Source: Nitrospirota bacterium (lineage in GTDB: Bacteria; Nitrospirota; Thermodesulfovibrionia; Thermodesulfovibrionales; Dissulfurispiraceae). From it: 64,000 nucleotides of DNA. The notes under the pieces were generated by a model that made no database searches, was not told the origin of the DNA, and worked only from the letters and a program-made list of their open reading frames with translations. The position numbers and the translations under genes were made by a program. The stretch lies in assembly GCA_040752355.1 (NCBI GenBank), contig JBFMHE010000012.1:1-64000 (forward strand), read 5' to 3'. Below, piece after piece: positions 1 to 8,691 of this stretch; within the stretch, counting starts at the first letter, position 1; each line of letters starts with the position of its first letter.

Positions 1-15
1 CAAGCATAAGGTCAT
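1..15 (-). CDS. Start of a gene running off the left edge
   Basis: An ATG on the minus strand at 15-13 is preceded at good spacing by a strong ribosome-binding site (GGAGGAATCCT). Only five codons lie in the window, so the product cannot be named. It follows the flippase and a small membrane protein on the same strand, so it probably belongs to the polysaccharide cluster. Confidence 0.45.
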
Positions 16-109
16 AGGATTCCTCCGTTCACTGCAAAAGCTGCCTGGACTTGTTCGTAATTTCTTCCAGGCTCCTTCTGTTCGCTATGCCGCCGATATG
101 TAGCCTTAC

Positions 110-304
110 TTACGTACACCTTAGTAACAGCAGACTTTCCTTGAAGGGTTTGTAGAAAAAGAAGAGACTTGCTGGCCAGCTCAAAGCAATAAGCATTGAA
201 ACCACCATAGCAAAGGACTCGCTGTCTCTATAATAGGTACGCATAAATAAGCCGTTGAGCAGAATAACGAATAACCAGAGACAAAATAGAAGCGGCTTCC
301 TCAT
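110..304 (-). CDS. Small hydrophobic protein, 64 aa
   Basis: The predicted product has two hydrophobic stretches (about residues 4-20 and 33-50) separated by a short charged loop, so it looks like a small inner-membrane protein. It starts 15 bases after the flippase stop codon and has a good ribosome-binding site (GGGAAGGAT) just before its ATG, which argues that it is translated. I do not recognise a family. It could also be the truncated N-terminus of a larger membrane protein such as an O-antigen polymerase. Confidence 0.45.
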   Translation of the reverse strand: MRKPLLFCLWLFVILLNGLFMRTYYRDSESFAMVVSMLIALSWPASLFFFYKPFKESLLLLRCT

Positions 305-319
305 ATCTATCCTTCCCTG

Positions 320-1798
320 TCAGACGCGGCTTACCATTACCTGATAGTCGCGTGTCACACGATTTTTGAATAACATGATAAAAGTTCCCGTCACTATCAG
401 AAAAATGCTGGAAACGCCGGCAAAGGCCATGAGCGTATAACTGCTTTCGAATAAATAGAGATGTGCAAGCTTGCCCGCCAGCCCTGCTGATCCGGCTATC
501 AGCAGAGCGATCCAATAGGACTGCCAGGGGAAACGCCACTCCAAGGCTTGCTTCCCTGCATACAACAAAGCCGCTGCATTGAACGCATAGGCCAAAAAAG
601 TCGAGATACCGGCGCCGGCTATTCCCCAGCGCGGCACTAAGAGGAGATTTAGACCTATATTGATACCTGCGGCGAGGGCGGATATTTTCAACAGCGGCAT
701 GGTCTGCTTCATAACCAGGAGCGCATTCATTACAATGTTTCCAAATACCCACATATATATTCCCAAGCCGATCCAGACGATAGCGTCGACGCCGCTCCAA
801 AATGCAGGAGCCACAAGCCAGCGCATCAACCATTGGTGCATAATGATGAAGGCCGCGAGCATCGGCACACTGATCCATGCAAAAGCGACAAGAGCGGAAG
901 AAATCTTTTCTGCCCCTTTCTTCACCGACATACTGCTGTACTGAAAAATAATCGGCTGCACCAAAAACCCGAAAACGCCCCCCAGAAACTGGAACGGCGC
1001 GCTCCCCACCTGATATGACGCAACATATGTTCCAGTCAGCGCTTCGCCCAAAAACATATTGACGATATACCTGTCGCTCAATGAGAGCATCCAGTTAAAA
1101 CCTGCAAGCCCGATCCAGGGAAGAATATATGGCAACACTTGTCGCACATATGCAGTATCGGGCATAGCTTGTCTAAAAAGGGATGCGCTCCCATACCGGT
1201 TAATCCATACCATCCCCGCCGCACCCGTTAATATGGTAGACAAAGCATACCCTAAAACAAACGCGTCGACACTCGGCTTCCAGATAATACAAAGCGCTAG
1301 CGCTCCCAAAGGTTTCAACCAGGCATCCGGCAAAGATAAGGCGACAAGGCTCCCTCTTTTTCTACTTGTATTAAGAAGGGCCTGGGCGATCGTAATACTG
1401 GCCAATGAGAAAAAATACGCGGGCATTATCAGCAGCGAGACCTTGTTCTCTCCTCCTGCATATCCAAAGAAGAATACAATTATTGCATAGAGTATGGTTA
1501 ACCCGCAGGTAATCCATAACTGAAAACGCCACACCATACCCAAAAGAGCATCAAGCCGGTTCCTGCGCTCCTCTTCATGATAAAAGCGGCGTACTGCCTG
1601 CGCCAGAGGATGTGCAAATACCATAGCAATAAGGGTCACTCCGTTTATAAATAACCATGAGAGGCCGTACACCTCGCGGGAGAAATAGCCCGTAAGCATG
1701 CGAATTGCAAATAACCCGCCGAGAGCCGATATTATATGCCCAAGTATCAGCCAGAATGCTTCGCGCCCAATATTTTGCCATAGCTCTTTCAGTGTCAC
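320..1798 (-). CDS. Polysaccharide flippase (Wzx/MATE-like)
   Basis: The 492-residue protein consists almost wholly of membrane-spanning segments, about 12 to 14 of them, in the pattern of the MOP-superfamily polysaccharide exporters that flip lipid-linked repeat units across the inner membrane. The early segment with a glycine-rich FAIRML-type motif and the length fit the family. The start is a GTG codon with GAGGG upstream. It lies downstream of galE and the UDP-xylose synthase-like gene on the same strand, which supports a role in surface glycan export. The substrate cannot be read from sequence. Confidence 0.85.
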   Translation of the reverse strand: MTLKELWQNIGREAFWLILGHIISALGGLFAIRMLTGYFSREVYGLSWLFINGVTLIAMVFAHPLAQAVRRFYHEEERRNRLDALLGMVWRFQLWITCGLTILYAIIVFFFGYAGGENKVSLLIMPAYFFSLASITIAQALLNTSRKRGSLVALSLPDAWLKPLGALALCIIWKPSVDAFVLGYALSTILTGAAGMVWINRYGSASLFRQAMPDTAYVRQVLPYILPWIGLAGFNWMLSLSDRYIVNMFLGEALTGTYVASYQVGSAPFQFLGGVFGFLVQPIIFQYSSMSVKKGAEKISSALVAFAWISVPMLAAFIIMHQWLMRWLVAPAFWSGVDAIVWIGLGIYMWVFGNIVMNALLVMKQTMPLLKISALAAGINIGLNLLLVPRWGIAGAGISTFLAYAFNAAALLYAGKQALEWRFPWQSYWIALLIAGSAGLAGKLAHLYLFESSYTLMAFAGVSSIFLIVTGTFIMLFKNRVTRDYQVMVSRV

Positions 1799-1819
1799 TG
1801 AGCCCTCTCGTTTGTCACC

Positions 1820-2644
1820 CTAAGGTCCTGATTTGTCGAGACTTCCCCTAAATTTTTTTGTTTCAGTCCACCATGCTGCATGCTCATTCCATTCTTCCTG
1901 CCATCCCCCCCATATTATTACGCCGTCAGCATAATCGCGGGATATGTTAAGCTGGAGATGCCAGAAGTCGCCAGAAATATACTGCTCCTTCAGCAAAAAA
2001 TTACTTTCGTGATACATCGGCCATAGAAACGGGTAAACAGGCTTGCTGTACTTTTTGGCCTCCTTCAGGTTCTCAATAGCGTAAACTTCCCATCCCTCTT
2101 TATCACTATAAAAGGTATAAAGCGAAGGGAACACGACATCTATGACTTCAGCTATGGGCTGTAATGCTTTATTTTCAAGAAGCCACTCTTCAAATTTGTC
2201 TTTTCCCTTTGCGCCGTTAGCTCTCCAGTAATCCCTGACGGGCAGCACACCGTAAAAGCCTATTTTAACCGTCGGGTTTATTTCTTTGATCAGCGAAGCA
2301 ACAGTCTTGTATTTAATGATGCTTTTCTTTACCTCATCCGGATTACCCACAACAGGCCAGTGCTCAATATCAATACAGACAATCGAATGGGGCTGCAATG
2401 TCTTCGCAATCTCGATAATTTTCTCCCTGTTCGGCTCATCTTTGTTTTCCCCTTTATTCCAAAGCTCTCCAGTGTAAATAATGCGGAGAGGAATCAAGCC
2501 ATGCAGTGAAAGATCAGGTTTCTCTTTATACAGCGTGGCATCGAAAACCGGAAATCTAGTCTTTGAATCCTGTGCGTATGCTGCAAGAGAAAGGAGAACA
2601 ACTAATATAAAAAAAAATAATGATAACCATTTATATTTAGACAT
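1820..2644 (-). CDS. Secreted TIM-barrel glycosidase-like protein
   Basis: The product (274 aa) begins with a clear signal peptide (hydrophobic run at residues 6-22, then AYAQDS). The mature part alternates beta-strand and helix as in a TIM barrel. It has an acidic motif CIDIEHW near residue 90 and aromatic-rich strands (FPSLYTFY, YPFLWPMY, IIWGGW) like those lining sugar-binding barrels. The DxE-x-W arrangement resembles hyaluronidase-type glycosidases, but I would not assign a family. I chose the ATG at 2644 because GGAGGTGG sits 7 bases before it; it overlaps the end of galE by 8 bases. Its place among polysaccharide genes suggests glycan trimming or hydrolysis. Confidence 0.55.
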   Translation of the reverse strand: MSKYKWLSLFFFILVVLLSLAAYAQDSKTRFPVFDATLYKEKPDLSLHGLIPLRIIYTGELWNKGENKDEPNREKIIEIAKTLQPHSIVCIDIEHWPVVGNPDEVKKSIIKYKTVASLIKEINPTVKIGFYGVLPVRDYWRANGAKGKDKFEEWLLENKALQPIAEVIDVVFPSLYTFYSDKEGWEVYAIENLKEAKKYSKPVYPFLWPMYHESNFLLKEQYISGDFWHLQLNISRDYADGVIIWGGWQEEWNEHAAWWTETKKFRGSLDKSGP

Positions 2645-3602
2645 GACAGTGCCACCTCCATGCTGTCTCAATAATTGCAGATAACGAATCGTAATCGGGT
2701 TTCCATTTTAGGGTTTCTCTTATTTTTTTTGAGCTACCAATAAGTATGTGAGGATCGCCTACCCTCCGCTGGCACTCGACCGCATTGATTTTTTTTCCGG
2801 TTACTTCTCGCGCAGCTTCAATCACTTCTCGTACTGAGAACCCACTACCGTTTCCCAAATTAAAAACATCGCTCTTGCTGTTATTAATCAAATATTCGAG
2901 AGCCAGGATGTGCGCACCAGCCAGATCAGTGACATGGATATAGTCCCGTATGCATGTTCCGTCGGGAGTATCATAATCTGTGCCGAATATTTTAATCTCA
3001 GCGCTTCTACCTGCTGCTGCATCCAAAATAAGTGGTATCAGGTGGGTTTCGGGCTCATGCCATTCCCCAAGCTCACCCTCAGTATCTGCTCCTGCAGCAT
3101 TAAAATAGCGCAAGATGATGTGTTTAATACCGTAGGCCCTGTCATAATCTTTCAGTATCTCCTCAACCATTAACTTGCTTTTACCGTAGGGATTTACTGG
3201 ATTCTGCGGGTGATCCTCTCTAATAGGGATTTGAGTTGGCATTCCATACGTCGCGCAGGTCGAGGAGAAAATGAAATACTTTACGTTATATTCCCTCATG
3301 ACCGCTAGAAGATTCAGCGTATTGGAAACATTGTTATGATAATATTTTGCTGGATCAGTGACAGATTCACCGACGTACGCGTAGGCGCTGAAATGCAGAA
3401 CTGCCTTTACCGGGAATTTTTCGAAGCAACACCTTATCTGGTCTTTGTCTGCCAGATCGCCTAATACAAACTCTCCCCATTTGACGAATTCTCTATGACC
3501 ATAGATCAGGTTATCGAATACAATAGTTTTATATCCTTTTTTATTGAGAAGCTTATTTGTATGGGAGCCAATATACCCTGCACCCCCTGCAATGAGGATC
3601 AT
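2637..3602 (-). CDS. galE: UDP-glucose 4-epimerase
   Basis: This 321-residue short-chain dehydrogenase/reductase interconverts UDP-glucose and UDP-galactose, supplying sugars for surface glycans. It carries the N-terminal NAD-binding motif GGAGYIGSH, the SSTCATYG segment and the catalytic YGKSK (YxxxK) motif, plus the GalE-typical [10 protein letters not shown] and C-terminal KPDYDSL segments. Its start overlaps the stop of the upstream sugar-nucleotide gene by 4 bases, indicating translational coupling. Its length is normal for the family. C4-epimerases acting on uronic acids or N-acetyl sugars look similar, so the exact substrate is less certain than the fold. Confidence 0.88.
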   Translation of the reverse strand: MILIAGGAGYIGSHTNKLLNKKGYKTIVFDNLIYGHREFVKWGEFVLGDLADKDQIRCCFEKFPVKAVLHFSAYAYVGESVTDPAKYYHNNVSNTLNLLAVMREYNVKYFIFSSTCATYGMPTQIPIREDHPQNPVNPYGKSKLMVEEILKDYDRAYGIKHIILRYFNAAGADTEGELGEWHEPETHLIPLILDAAAGRSAEIKIFGTDYDTPDGTCIRDYIHVTDLAGAHILALEYLINNSKSDVFNLGNGSGFSVREVIEAAREVTGKKINAVECQRRVGDPHILIGSSKKIRETLKWKPDYDSLSAIIETAWRWHCHV

Positions 3603-4561
3603 TTCAGATTGCCCTTGATCAAAGTCTCAAAATAGACAATAGTCTTCTTGAGCCCCTTATCCAAGGATACTGCTGGCATCCAGCTTAGCTGCTGTTCGGC
3701 AAGCGTAATATCCGGCTTTCTCTGCATCGGATCGTCCTGAGGAAGTGGACGAAATATTATCTTCGAACTCGAACCCGTCATTTGTATCACCTGCTCGGCA
3801 AGCTCAAGGATGGTAAATTCAGTCGGATTACCAAGATTCACCGGCCCCGTGAATTCATCAGCGCTGTCCATGAGCCTGACGAGTCCGTCAACAAGATCAT
3901 CGACATAACAAAAGCTCCTCGTCTGTTTCCCGTCACCGTAAACCGTAATATCCTCGCCCTTAAGGGCCTGCATAATAAAGTTACTTACTACCCGACCGTC
4001 ATTAGGATGCATTTTCGGTCCATACGTGTTAAATATCCTTGCGACTTTGATTCTCAGCTTATGCTGACGGTGATAATCGAAAAAGAGTGTTTCAGCACAG
4101 CGTTTACCCTCGTCGTAGCATGATCTCATGCCGATGGGGTTCACATTGCCCCAGTATGACTCGCATTGTGGATGGATTTTGGGATCTCCATAGACTTCGG
4201 AAGTCGATGCTTGCAATATTTTAGCCCTTATCCGTTTAGCCAGACCGAGCATATTAATTGCGCCGTGTACACTGGTTTTGGTGGTTTGCACAGGATCGAA
4301 CTGGTAGTGTATGGGTGATGCCGGACAGGCGAGGTTATAAATTTCGTCAACTTCCAGATACAAAGGGAACGTGATATCGTGTCTCAGGACCTCAAAATAC
4401 GGATTCTTGAGGAGATGTGCGATATTTGCCCGACGGCCGGTAAAAAAATTGTCTGCGCATACTATTTCATGGCCCTCACTTAAAAGCCGTTCGCAGAGAT
4501 GCGCACCGATAAAGCCTGCGCCACCGGTTACCAGTATTCTTTTATTTAGGTAATTTTTCAT
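3599..4561 (-). CDS. UDP-glucuronate decarboxylase (UDP-xylose synthase-like)
   Basis: This 320-residue extended SDR protein has the NAD-binding motif GGAGFIGAH, a TSEVYGDP segment carrying the catalytic Ser/Thr, and a CYDEGKR motif supplying Tyr and Lys. The motif set, including the [14 protein letters not shown] stretch and the GRVVSNF segment, is characteristic of UDP-xylose synthases, which convert UDP-glucuronate to UDP-xylose. It is the first gene of the leftward polysaccharide operon and overlaps galE by 4 bases. Its upstream region is AT-rich and I see no convincing ribosome-binding site. Confidence 0.85.
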   Translation of the reverse strand: MKNYLNKRILVTGGAGFIGAHLCERLLSEGHEIVCADNFFTGRRANIAHLLKNPYFEVLRHDITFPLYLEVDEIYNLACPASPIHYQFDPVQTTKTSVHGAINMLGLAKRIRAKILQASTSEVYGDPKIHPQCESYWGNVNPIGMRSCYDEGKRCAETLFFDYHRQHKLRIKVARIFNTYGPKMHPNDGRVVSNFIMQALKGEDITVYGDGKQTRSFCYVDDLVDGLVRLMDSADEFTGPVNLGNPTEFTILELAEQVIQMTGSSSKIIFRPLPQDDPMQRKPDITLAEQQLSWMPAVSLDKGLKKTIVYFETLIKGNLK

Positions 4562-4719
4562 AGCTGATTCTATTTTATCGTCGCATTTAACCTACAATTT
4601 ATCTGTTACTATATCTCAACCTATACTCATGCCTACTCACGCTTAAGCAACATGCTTAATATTATACTATTTTCAAGCTGCCCCAATATATAATCCCTTT
4701 TGCAGCATAAGCATCAATA

Positions 4720-4758
4720 AACAAGGAGGTGCGCTGTTCTGCAGCGCACCTCCTTGTT
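4720..4758 (-). terminator. Strong hairpin terminator
   Basis: A perfect 17-base-pair inverted repeat (4720-4736 with 4742-4758, 5-base loop) lies just past the stop of the leftward gene ending at 4777. On the minus strand it is followed by TTATTGATG, a weak U-tract, so it is a probable intrinsic terminator. The rest of 4562-4719 is AT-rich and holds the presumed promoter of the polysaccharide operon, with no clear motif. Confidence 0.75.
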
Positions 4759-4776
4759 TTAGGACAAGAGTTGAAA

Positions 4777-6816
4777 CTACCAGTTTCCGGTCACCGGCTG
4801 GTCGCCTGCCACACCGTATGTGTAACATGCGTCGACACCGCAGGCATCGAGAATGCCGTTTCCATTGAGGTCAAGAGTCCACGCGCCGTTTCTGAAGACA
4901 CCGATCCTTGTTCTGCCATTTCCGGTCCAGTCTCCGGTCACCGGGATGTCCCCGGCAGATCCATAGGAATAGCAGCCATCAATCGCGCATCCGTCAAAGA
5001 GACCGTTGCCGTTAATGTCAACTGTCCATGTGCCGCCTCTGAAGACGCCGATCTTCGTCTTGCCGTTTCCGGTCCAGTCTCCGGCTACCGGAGTATCACC
5101 GATGCTGCCAAAAGTGTAGATGGTATCAGTACCCGGATTCCATACGCCGTTGCCATTATCAAGGAACCATTGGCCGTTTCTAAAGGTTCCGATCTTTGTC
5201 TTGGTATCACCGTTCCAGTCACCGGTCACCGGGATATCGGTCGAGAGACCAAAGCTGTAGGTAAAATCAATACCAGGGTTCCATGCGCCGTTGCCGTTGG
5301 CGTCCAAGAACCATCTGCCGCCGCGGAAGGCGCCAATTTTTACCTTGCCATCACCGTTCCAGTCACCGGATAACGCTTTATCGCCTGCGAGACCAAAATT
5401 ATAGACAAGGTCTATTCCCGCATCAAAAATGCCATTGGTATTCACGTCGAGGTTCCATATACCGCTGCGGAAAATACCGACCGACTGAGGAGAGCCCAAA
5501 AGGGCAACCTGAGCAGTGGCAGATCCTCCTGCCGATGATGTCACAATAACTGAAGCCGGAGGTGCCTGAATTCCCGTTAACACCAAAGTGTCATTGGTAA
5601 GAGTTCCGAGCGGGAGACCAGCGCCAGGAGCATCAGCGGTAAGCGATGGGGGCACAGCCTTGTCACTCGACGATGCCATAATGGTAAGCGTTGCTTTTGT
5701 AATATTGTATTCCGCTTTACTAATAGTGACTGAATCAGTAAGAGCACTACTAATGGAGGAAGCAGAGCTACCCGCGGCATTTGCAGTCAACGTCACAAAG
5801 GGTGGTAGTACTGTCGCATCAGCCAGATTTATAGTGGCAAAGAAGTTCCCTATTGCGCTGCCCGCAAGAGCGACTTCGCCTGGCGGCATATTGGCGCCGC
5901 CGCTCACGGTGACGGTCGCCGCCGGTGCGGAATCGGCGAAAATATCAATCTGCCCCTGACCGGCTGCAGTCCTGCTGTAGGTCGTCCTTGTCGGGGTCAG
6001 GGGGGTGGGAAGGACGCCGTCGAATAATCTGCCGACGAGCTCGAAATTCACAGTTTCGATAGAGTTTATGCCGGGGCCCCCGATGTTCGGGCCCTCAACG
6101 CGGAATACATTGCCGAAAGGACCTCCCGTCACAGGCCCGAGTGCGGCAGGCTGGGCGATATAAAGCTTGCCGCTTCCCGGATAGAGATCGAAGAACGGAA
6201 GCGGCGCGCCTCCCGGCGTTAACGAAGGTCTGAGATAGGGCCCGATGCTGCTGCCGAGCGCACCGGTGAAGACGCCGGGAACGGTGATGCCGATATCCTG
6301 GGTCATATTGATCGCCCTGACCCCCGGCTGTACATTGTTAAACGGAAAAATACCATAAGGGGTCGTCACTACATAGTTTCCGCCTGGAGCGGGAATATCG
6401 ACCCGGATGCGGACGCGGCCGAACGATACCTGGTCGCCCTGGATCGGTTCCTCGAAGGCGAAGGCCGCTTCAAGGGCCATGACCAGATCGGCGCTGCCGC
6501 CGCCCGGCAGATCGATGATCGTGCCGCCCGCCCACCAGAACGCTTCTCCGGGGAAGTTGGTAGGGAAGACGATGGGGGCGAGGGGGCTCGGCACATCCGC
6601 TGGCAGAATGAGACATGCGCCGTCGGCCAGTTCCTGCACATTCGGTATGCACAATTCGAGCGCCAGCCCGTTGCTGTCCTGGTAGTATTTCGGGAACCCG
6701 TTGTTCGGATCGATCGGTCCCATTACATTCAGAGCAGCGTGGGCCGCTGACGATACTATGAGCGATAGGACAAAAGCTGCTGTAACGATGAGCATGATAC
6801 GTTCTCTTTGCTTCAT
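4777..6816 (-). CDS. Secreted protein with five C-terminal calcium-loop repeats
   Basis: The 679-residue product has a signal peptide (residues 8-28, ending AHA) and a beta-rich N-terminal region of about 440 residues that I do not recognise. The last ~230 residues are five tandem repeats of about 45 residues. Each has the pattern IGxFRxGxWxLDxNGNGxxDxGxD, then an aromatic-Gly strand, then GDxPVTGDWxGDGKT. The DxNxNG and DWNGDG loops look like calcium-binding loops of the FG-GAP/VCBS kind. The last two repeats carry extra cysteine pairs (DGCAIDGC, DACGVDAC), probably disulfides. The same repeat domain ends the upstream gene. Extracellular adhesion or matrix binding is inferred. Confidence 0.7.
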   Translation of the reverse strand: MKQRERIMLIVTAAFVLSLIVSSAAHAALNVMGPIDPNNGFPKYYQDSNGLALELCIPNVQELADGACLILPADVPSPLAPIVFPTNFPGEAFWWAGGTIIDLPGGGSADLVMALEAAFAFEEPIQGDQVSFGRVRIRVDIPAPGGNYVVTTPYGIFPFNNVQPGVRAINMTQDIGITVPGVFTGALGSSIGPYLRPSLTPGGAPLPFFDLYPGSGKLYIAQPAALGPVTGGPFGNVFRVEGPNIGGPGINSIETVNFELVGRLFDGVLPTPLTPTRTTYSRTAAGQGQIDIFADSAPAATVTVSGGANMPPGEVALAGSAIGNFFATINLADATVLPPFVTLTANAAGSSASSISSALTDSVTISKAEYNITKATLTIMASSSDKAVPPSLTADAPGAGLPLGTLTNDTLVLTGIQAPPASVIVTSSAGGSATAQVALLGSPQSVGIFRSGIWNLDVNTNGIFDAGIDLVYNFGLAGDKALSGDWNGDGKVKIGAFRGGRWFLDANGNGAWNPGIDFTYSFGLSTDIPVTGDWNGDTKTKIGTFRNGQWFLDNGNGVWNPGTDTIYTFGSIGDTPVAGDWTGNGKTKIGVFRGGTWTVDINGNGLFDGCAIDGCYSYGSAGDIPVTGDWTGNGRTRIGVFRNGAWTLDLNGNGILDACGVDACYTYGVAGDQPVTGNW

Positions 6817-6908
6817 GGCTCTCTCCTTTTTCGTCTTGTTGCGCCTTCTCGTTTCTAACTATTAAAGTTCGGAGGGCGCTCAAGGTTTTCTAGAGCGTCC
6901 CTGACTAA

Positions 6909-8420
6909 CTACCATATGCCGATAACCGGTTTATCTCCTGCTGCACCGAAGGTGAAACAGCCGTCAATAGTGCAATCCTCAAGAATCCTATTACCGTTCA
7001 GATCCAGTATCCATGTTCCACTTCTAAAAACTCCTATTTCTGTTATACCATCACCGTTCCAGTCGCCTGCTACAGGGATATCGGTAGCAAGACCGAAGGT
7101 AAAGGCAGAGTCGATGCCGGCATCCCATCTACCGTTGCCGTTGTCAAGGAACCATGTGTTTCCGCGGACTACACCGATCTTTGTTGTCCCCGAGCCGTTC
7201 CAGTCGCCTGTTATCGGTTTATCCCCCGTTAGACCAAAGGCAAATGTAGAATCCACTCCCTGATCCCATCTCCTGTTGCCATTTGCATCCAGATACCACT
7301 TGCCGCCACGGAACACACCGATATCAGTAATGCCGTCGTTATTCCAATCTCCGGTCACCGGGATGTCGCCAGCGATGCCGAAGGCTATGGTAGCATCTAC
7401 CCCTTGATTCCATATGCCGTTGCCGTTAGTGTCGAGGAACCACTTGCCGCTTCTGAATGTTCCTATCCTCGAAATGGCCGATCCATCCCAACTTCCTGCT
7501 ACAGGAACATCGCTTGCGAGGCCAAATCTGTTGGAAGTGAAGTCAGTGCCAGGGTCGAAGACACCGTTTCCATTAGAGTCGAGTCTCCATATGGCATTGC
7601 CGAACACCCCGATCTTCGCTGCCGGGAAATTCTCCGAGAACTCCACCGGCGCAAGGAAGACGGCAGAATCGCCGTCCATGTCGAACCCGTCGTCGCTCGT
7701 GTCGGCGATCACGATCTTGACGTGGTGGACCGCTCCTGGGTCGATGGGAACCGTCGCTGATATCACCTTGCTGAACCCGTTATATTGCGTGCCAAAAGGG
7801 GTAGGCGTCCCGAAATCGAGGGGATCGTTGTTGATGAAGCCGGCGGGGGTCGCGGTCCCGTTGAGGGTATTGATGGTTACGGGGTTCGAGGTACCCGGGA
7901 CCAGGGCGTAGTTCACGCCGTCGACGTACAATGCGACAATATCGTTGAACTCCTCGCCGACGAAGGTGTTGTACTCTTCCGAGGCGAAGACGAAGCTGAA
8001 GGTGGCGATGTTCTTGTTCGAGGGCGGGATGAAATCGAACTCGAGCACGCTCGCGTCAGCCGTCATATACGGCGCAACGAGGCCGTCGAGATCGGTATCG
8101 CCATCCAAAAAGTTTGCGCTGCCGTATGCCCCGTCGTTGGGACCGACGGCATTGAAAATGGACCCCGTGGTCAGCAGGATACCTTCATCGATGCCGATGC
8201 CGTCCACGAGGCCGTTCCTGAATATACCCGCCGCTTCAGGCTCCCCGGTGTAGACGATATTGCTGACCTGAGGCCCCCCCGAGCCCATCAGCTTGTCCGT
8301 AAGCTCCTGCTCGGTGATCTCGGTCAGATCCTGCAGGTCTTCGAACCCGATGGCGAACGCCGGAATGCCGCTTGCGATGATGAATACTGAAATGAGCGCC
8401 ATCTTCAGTACCGTTCTCAT
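6909..8420 (-). CDS. Choice-of-anchor-L domain protein with C-terminal repeats
   Basis: This 503-residue protein has a signal peptide (residues 1-23, ending PAFA). A domain at about residues 25-265 contains the hallmark SFVFASEEYNTFVG and DIVALYVDG strands of the choice-of-anchor L family of exported proteins. The remaining ~230 residues are five repeats homologous to those of the next gene (IGVFRGGKWYLDANGN, then GDWNGDG). Its ATG follows GGGGAGG at good spacing. It heads a two-gene unit driven by the sigma-54 site at 8496-8511, and an 8-base-pair imperfect hairpin lies after its stop at 6874-6900. I saw no PEP-CTERM or LPXTG sorting signal, so surface retention must use another route, or the protein is released. 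Confidence 0.78.
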   Translation of the reverse strand: MRTVLKMALISVFIIASGIPAFAIGFEDLQDLTEITEQELTDKLMGSGGPQVSNIVYTGEPEAAGIFRNGLVDGIGIDEGILLTTGSIFNAVGPNDGAYGSANFLDGDTDLDGLVAPYMTADASVLEFDFIPPSNKNIATFSFVFASEEYNTFVGEEFNDIVALYVDGVNYALVPGTSNPVTINTLNGTATPAGFINNDPLDFGTPTPFGTQYNGFSKVISATVPIDPGAVHHVKIVIADTSDDGFDMDGDSAVFLAPVEFSENFPAAKIGVFGNAIWRLDSNGNGVFDPGTDFTSNRFGLASDVPVAGSWDGSAISRIGTFRSGKWFLDTNGNGIWNQGVDATIAFGIAGDIPVTGDWNNDGITDIGVFRGGKWYLDANGNRRWDQGVDSTFAFGLTGDKPITGDWNGSGTTKIGVVRGNTWFLDNGNGRWDAGIDSAFTFGLATDIPVAGDWNGDGITEIGVFRSGTWILDLNGNRILEDCTIDGCFTFGAAGDKPVIGIW

Positions 8421-8495
8421 AATGCCTCCCCAATTTACGCTTTCAGCGAATTAACATCGTAAGGAATATCTCTTCGATGCACCTGGAGAGTAAGT

Positions 8496-8511
8496 AGCAA
8501 GATGCAGGCCA
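8496..8511 (-). promoter_or_regulatory. Sigma-54 (-24/-12) promoter
   Basis: Read on the minus strand the sequence is TGGCCTGCATCTTGCT, matching the -24 TGG and -12 TTGCW elements with correct spacing. Transcription would start near 8484, about 64 bases before the ATG of the choice-of-anchor-L gene. It shares an upstream architecture with the sites at 18767-18782 and 24649-24664. Confidence 0.75.
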
Positions 8512-8515
8512 AAAA

Positions 8516-8531
8516 ATTAAAAAAGCTTAAT
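8516..8531 (-). promoter_or_regulatory. ATTAA-N6-TTAAT element next to the -24 box
   Basis: The 16-mer ATTAAAAAAGCTTAAT lies 4 bases upstream of the sigma-54 box. An identical copy is at 18785-18800 and a diverged copy at 24667-24682, each 2 bases from its own -24 box. It may be an accessory protein site or a curved-DNA element. Confidence 0.6.
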
Positions 8532-8542
8532 CACCGCAGAGT

Positions 8543-8591
8543 CTGCCACATGTGGCGCTAGCGCGAGCCGATCCTGCCACTTCTGTCACAG
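8543..8591 (-). promoter_or_regulatory. Upstream activator sites (CTGYCAC palindromes)
   Basis: This stretch holds a perfect 12-base palindrome GCCACATGTGGC (8545-8556) and a second half-site pair CTGCCAC/CTGTCAC (8574-8591). Comparable sites lie upstream of the two multicopper oxidase promoters. Their distance from the -24 box fits enhancer-binding-protein sites. The remaining bases to 8691 show nothing further. Confidence 0.65.
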
Positions 8592-8691
8592 AGTAGAAGA
8601 AAAGAGAGCTCAGGTATTATTTCGTGCTGCGGGGTCCATTCATTTTGAATTAATCAATTTAGAGCATCGAGCAGACAGAATGAGGAGAATG

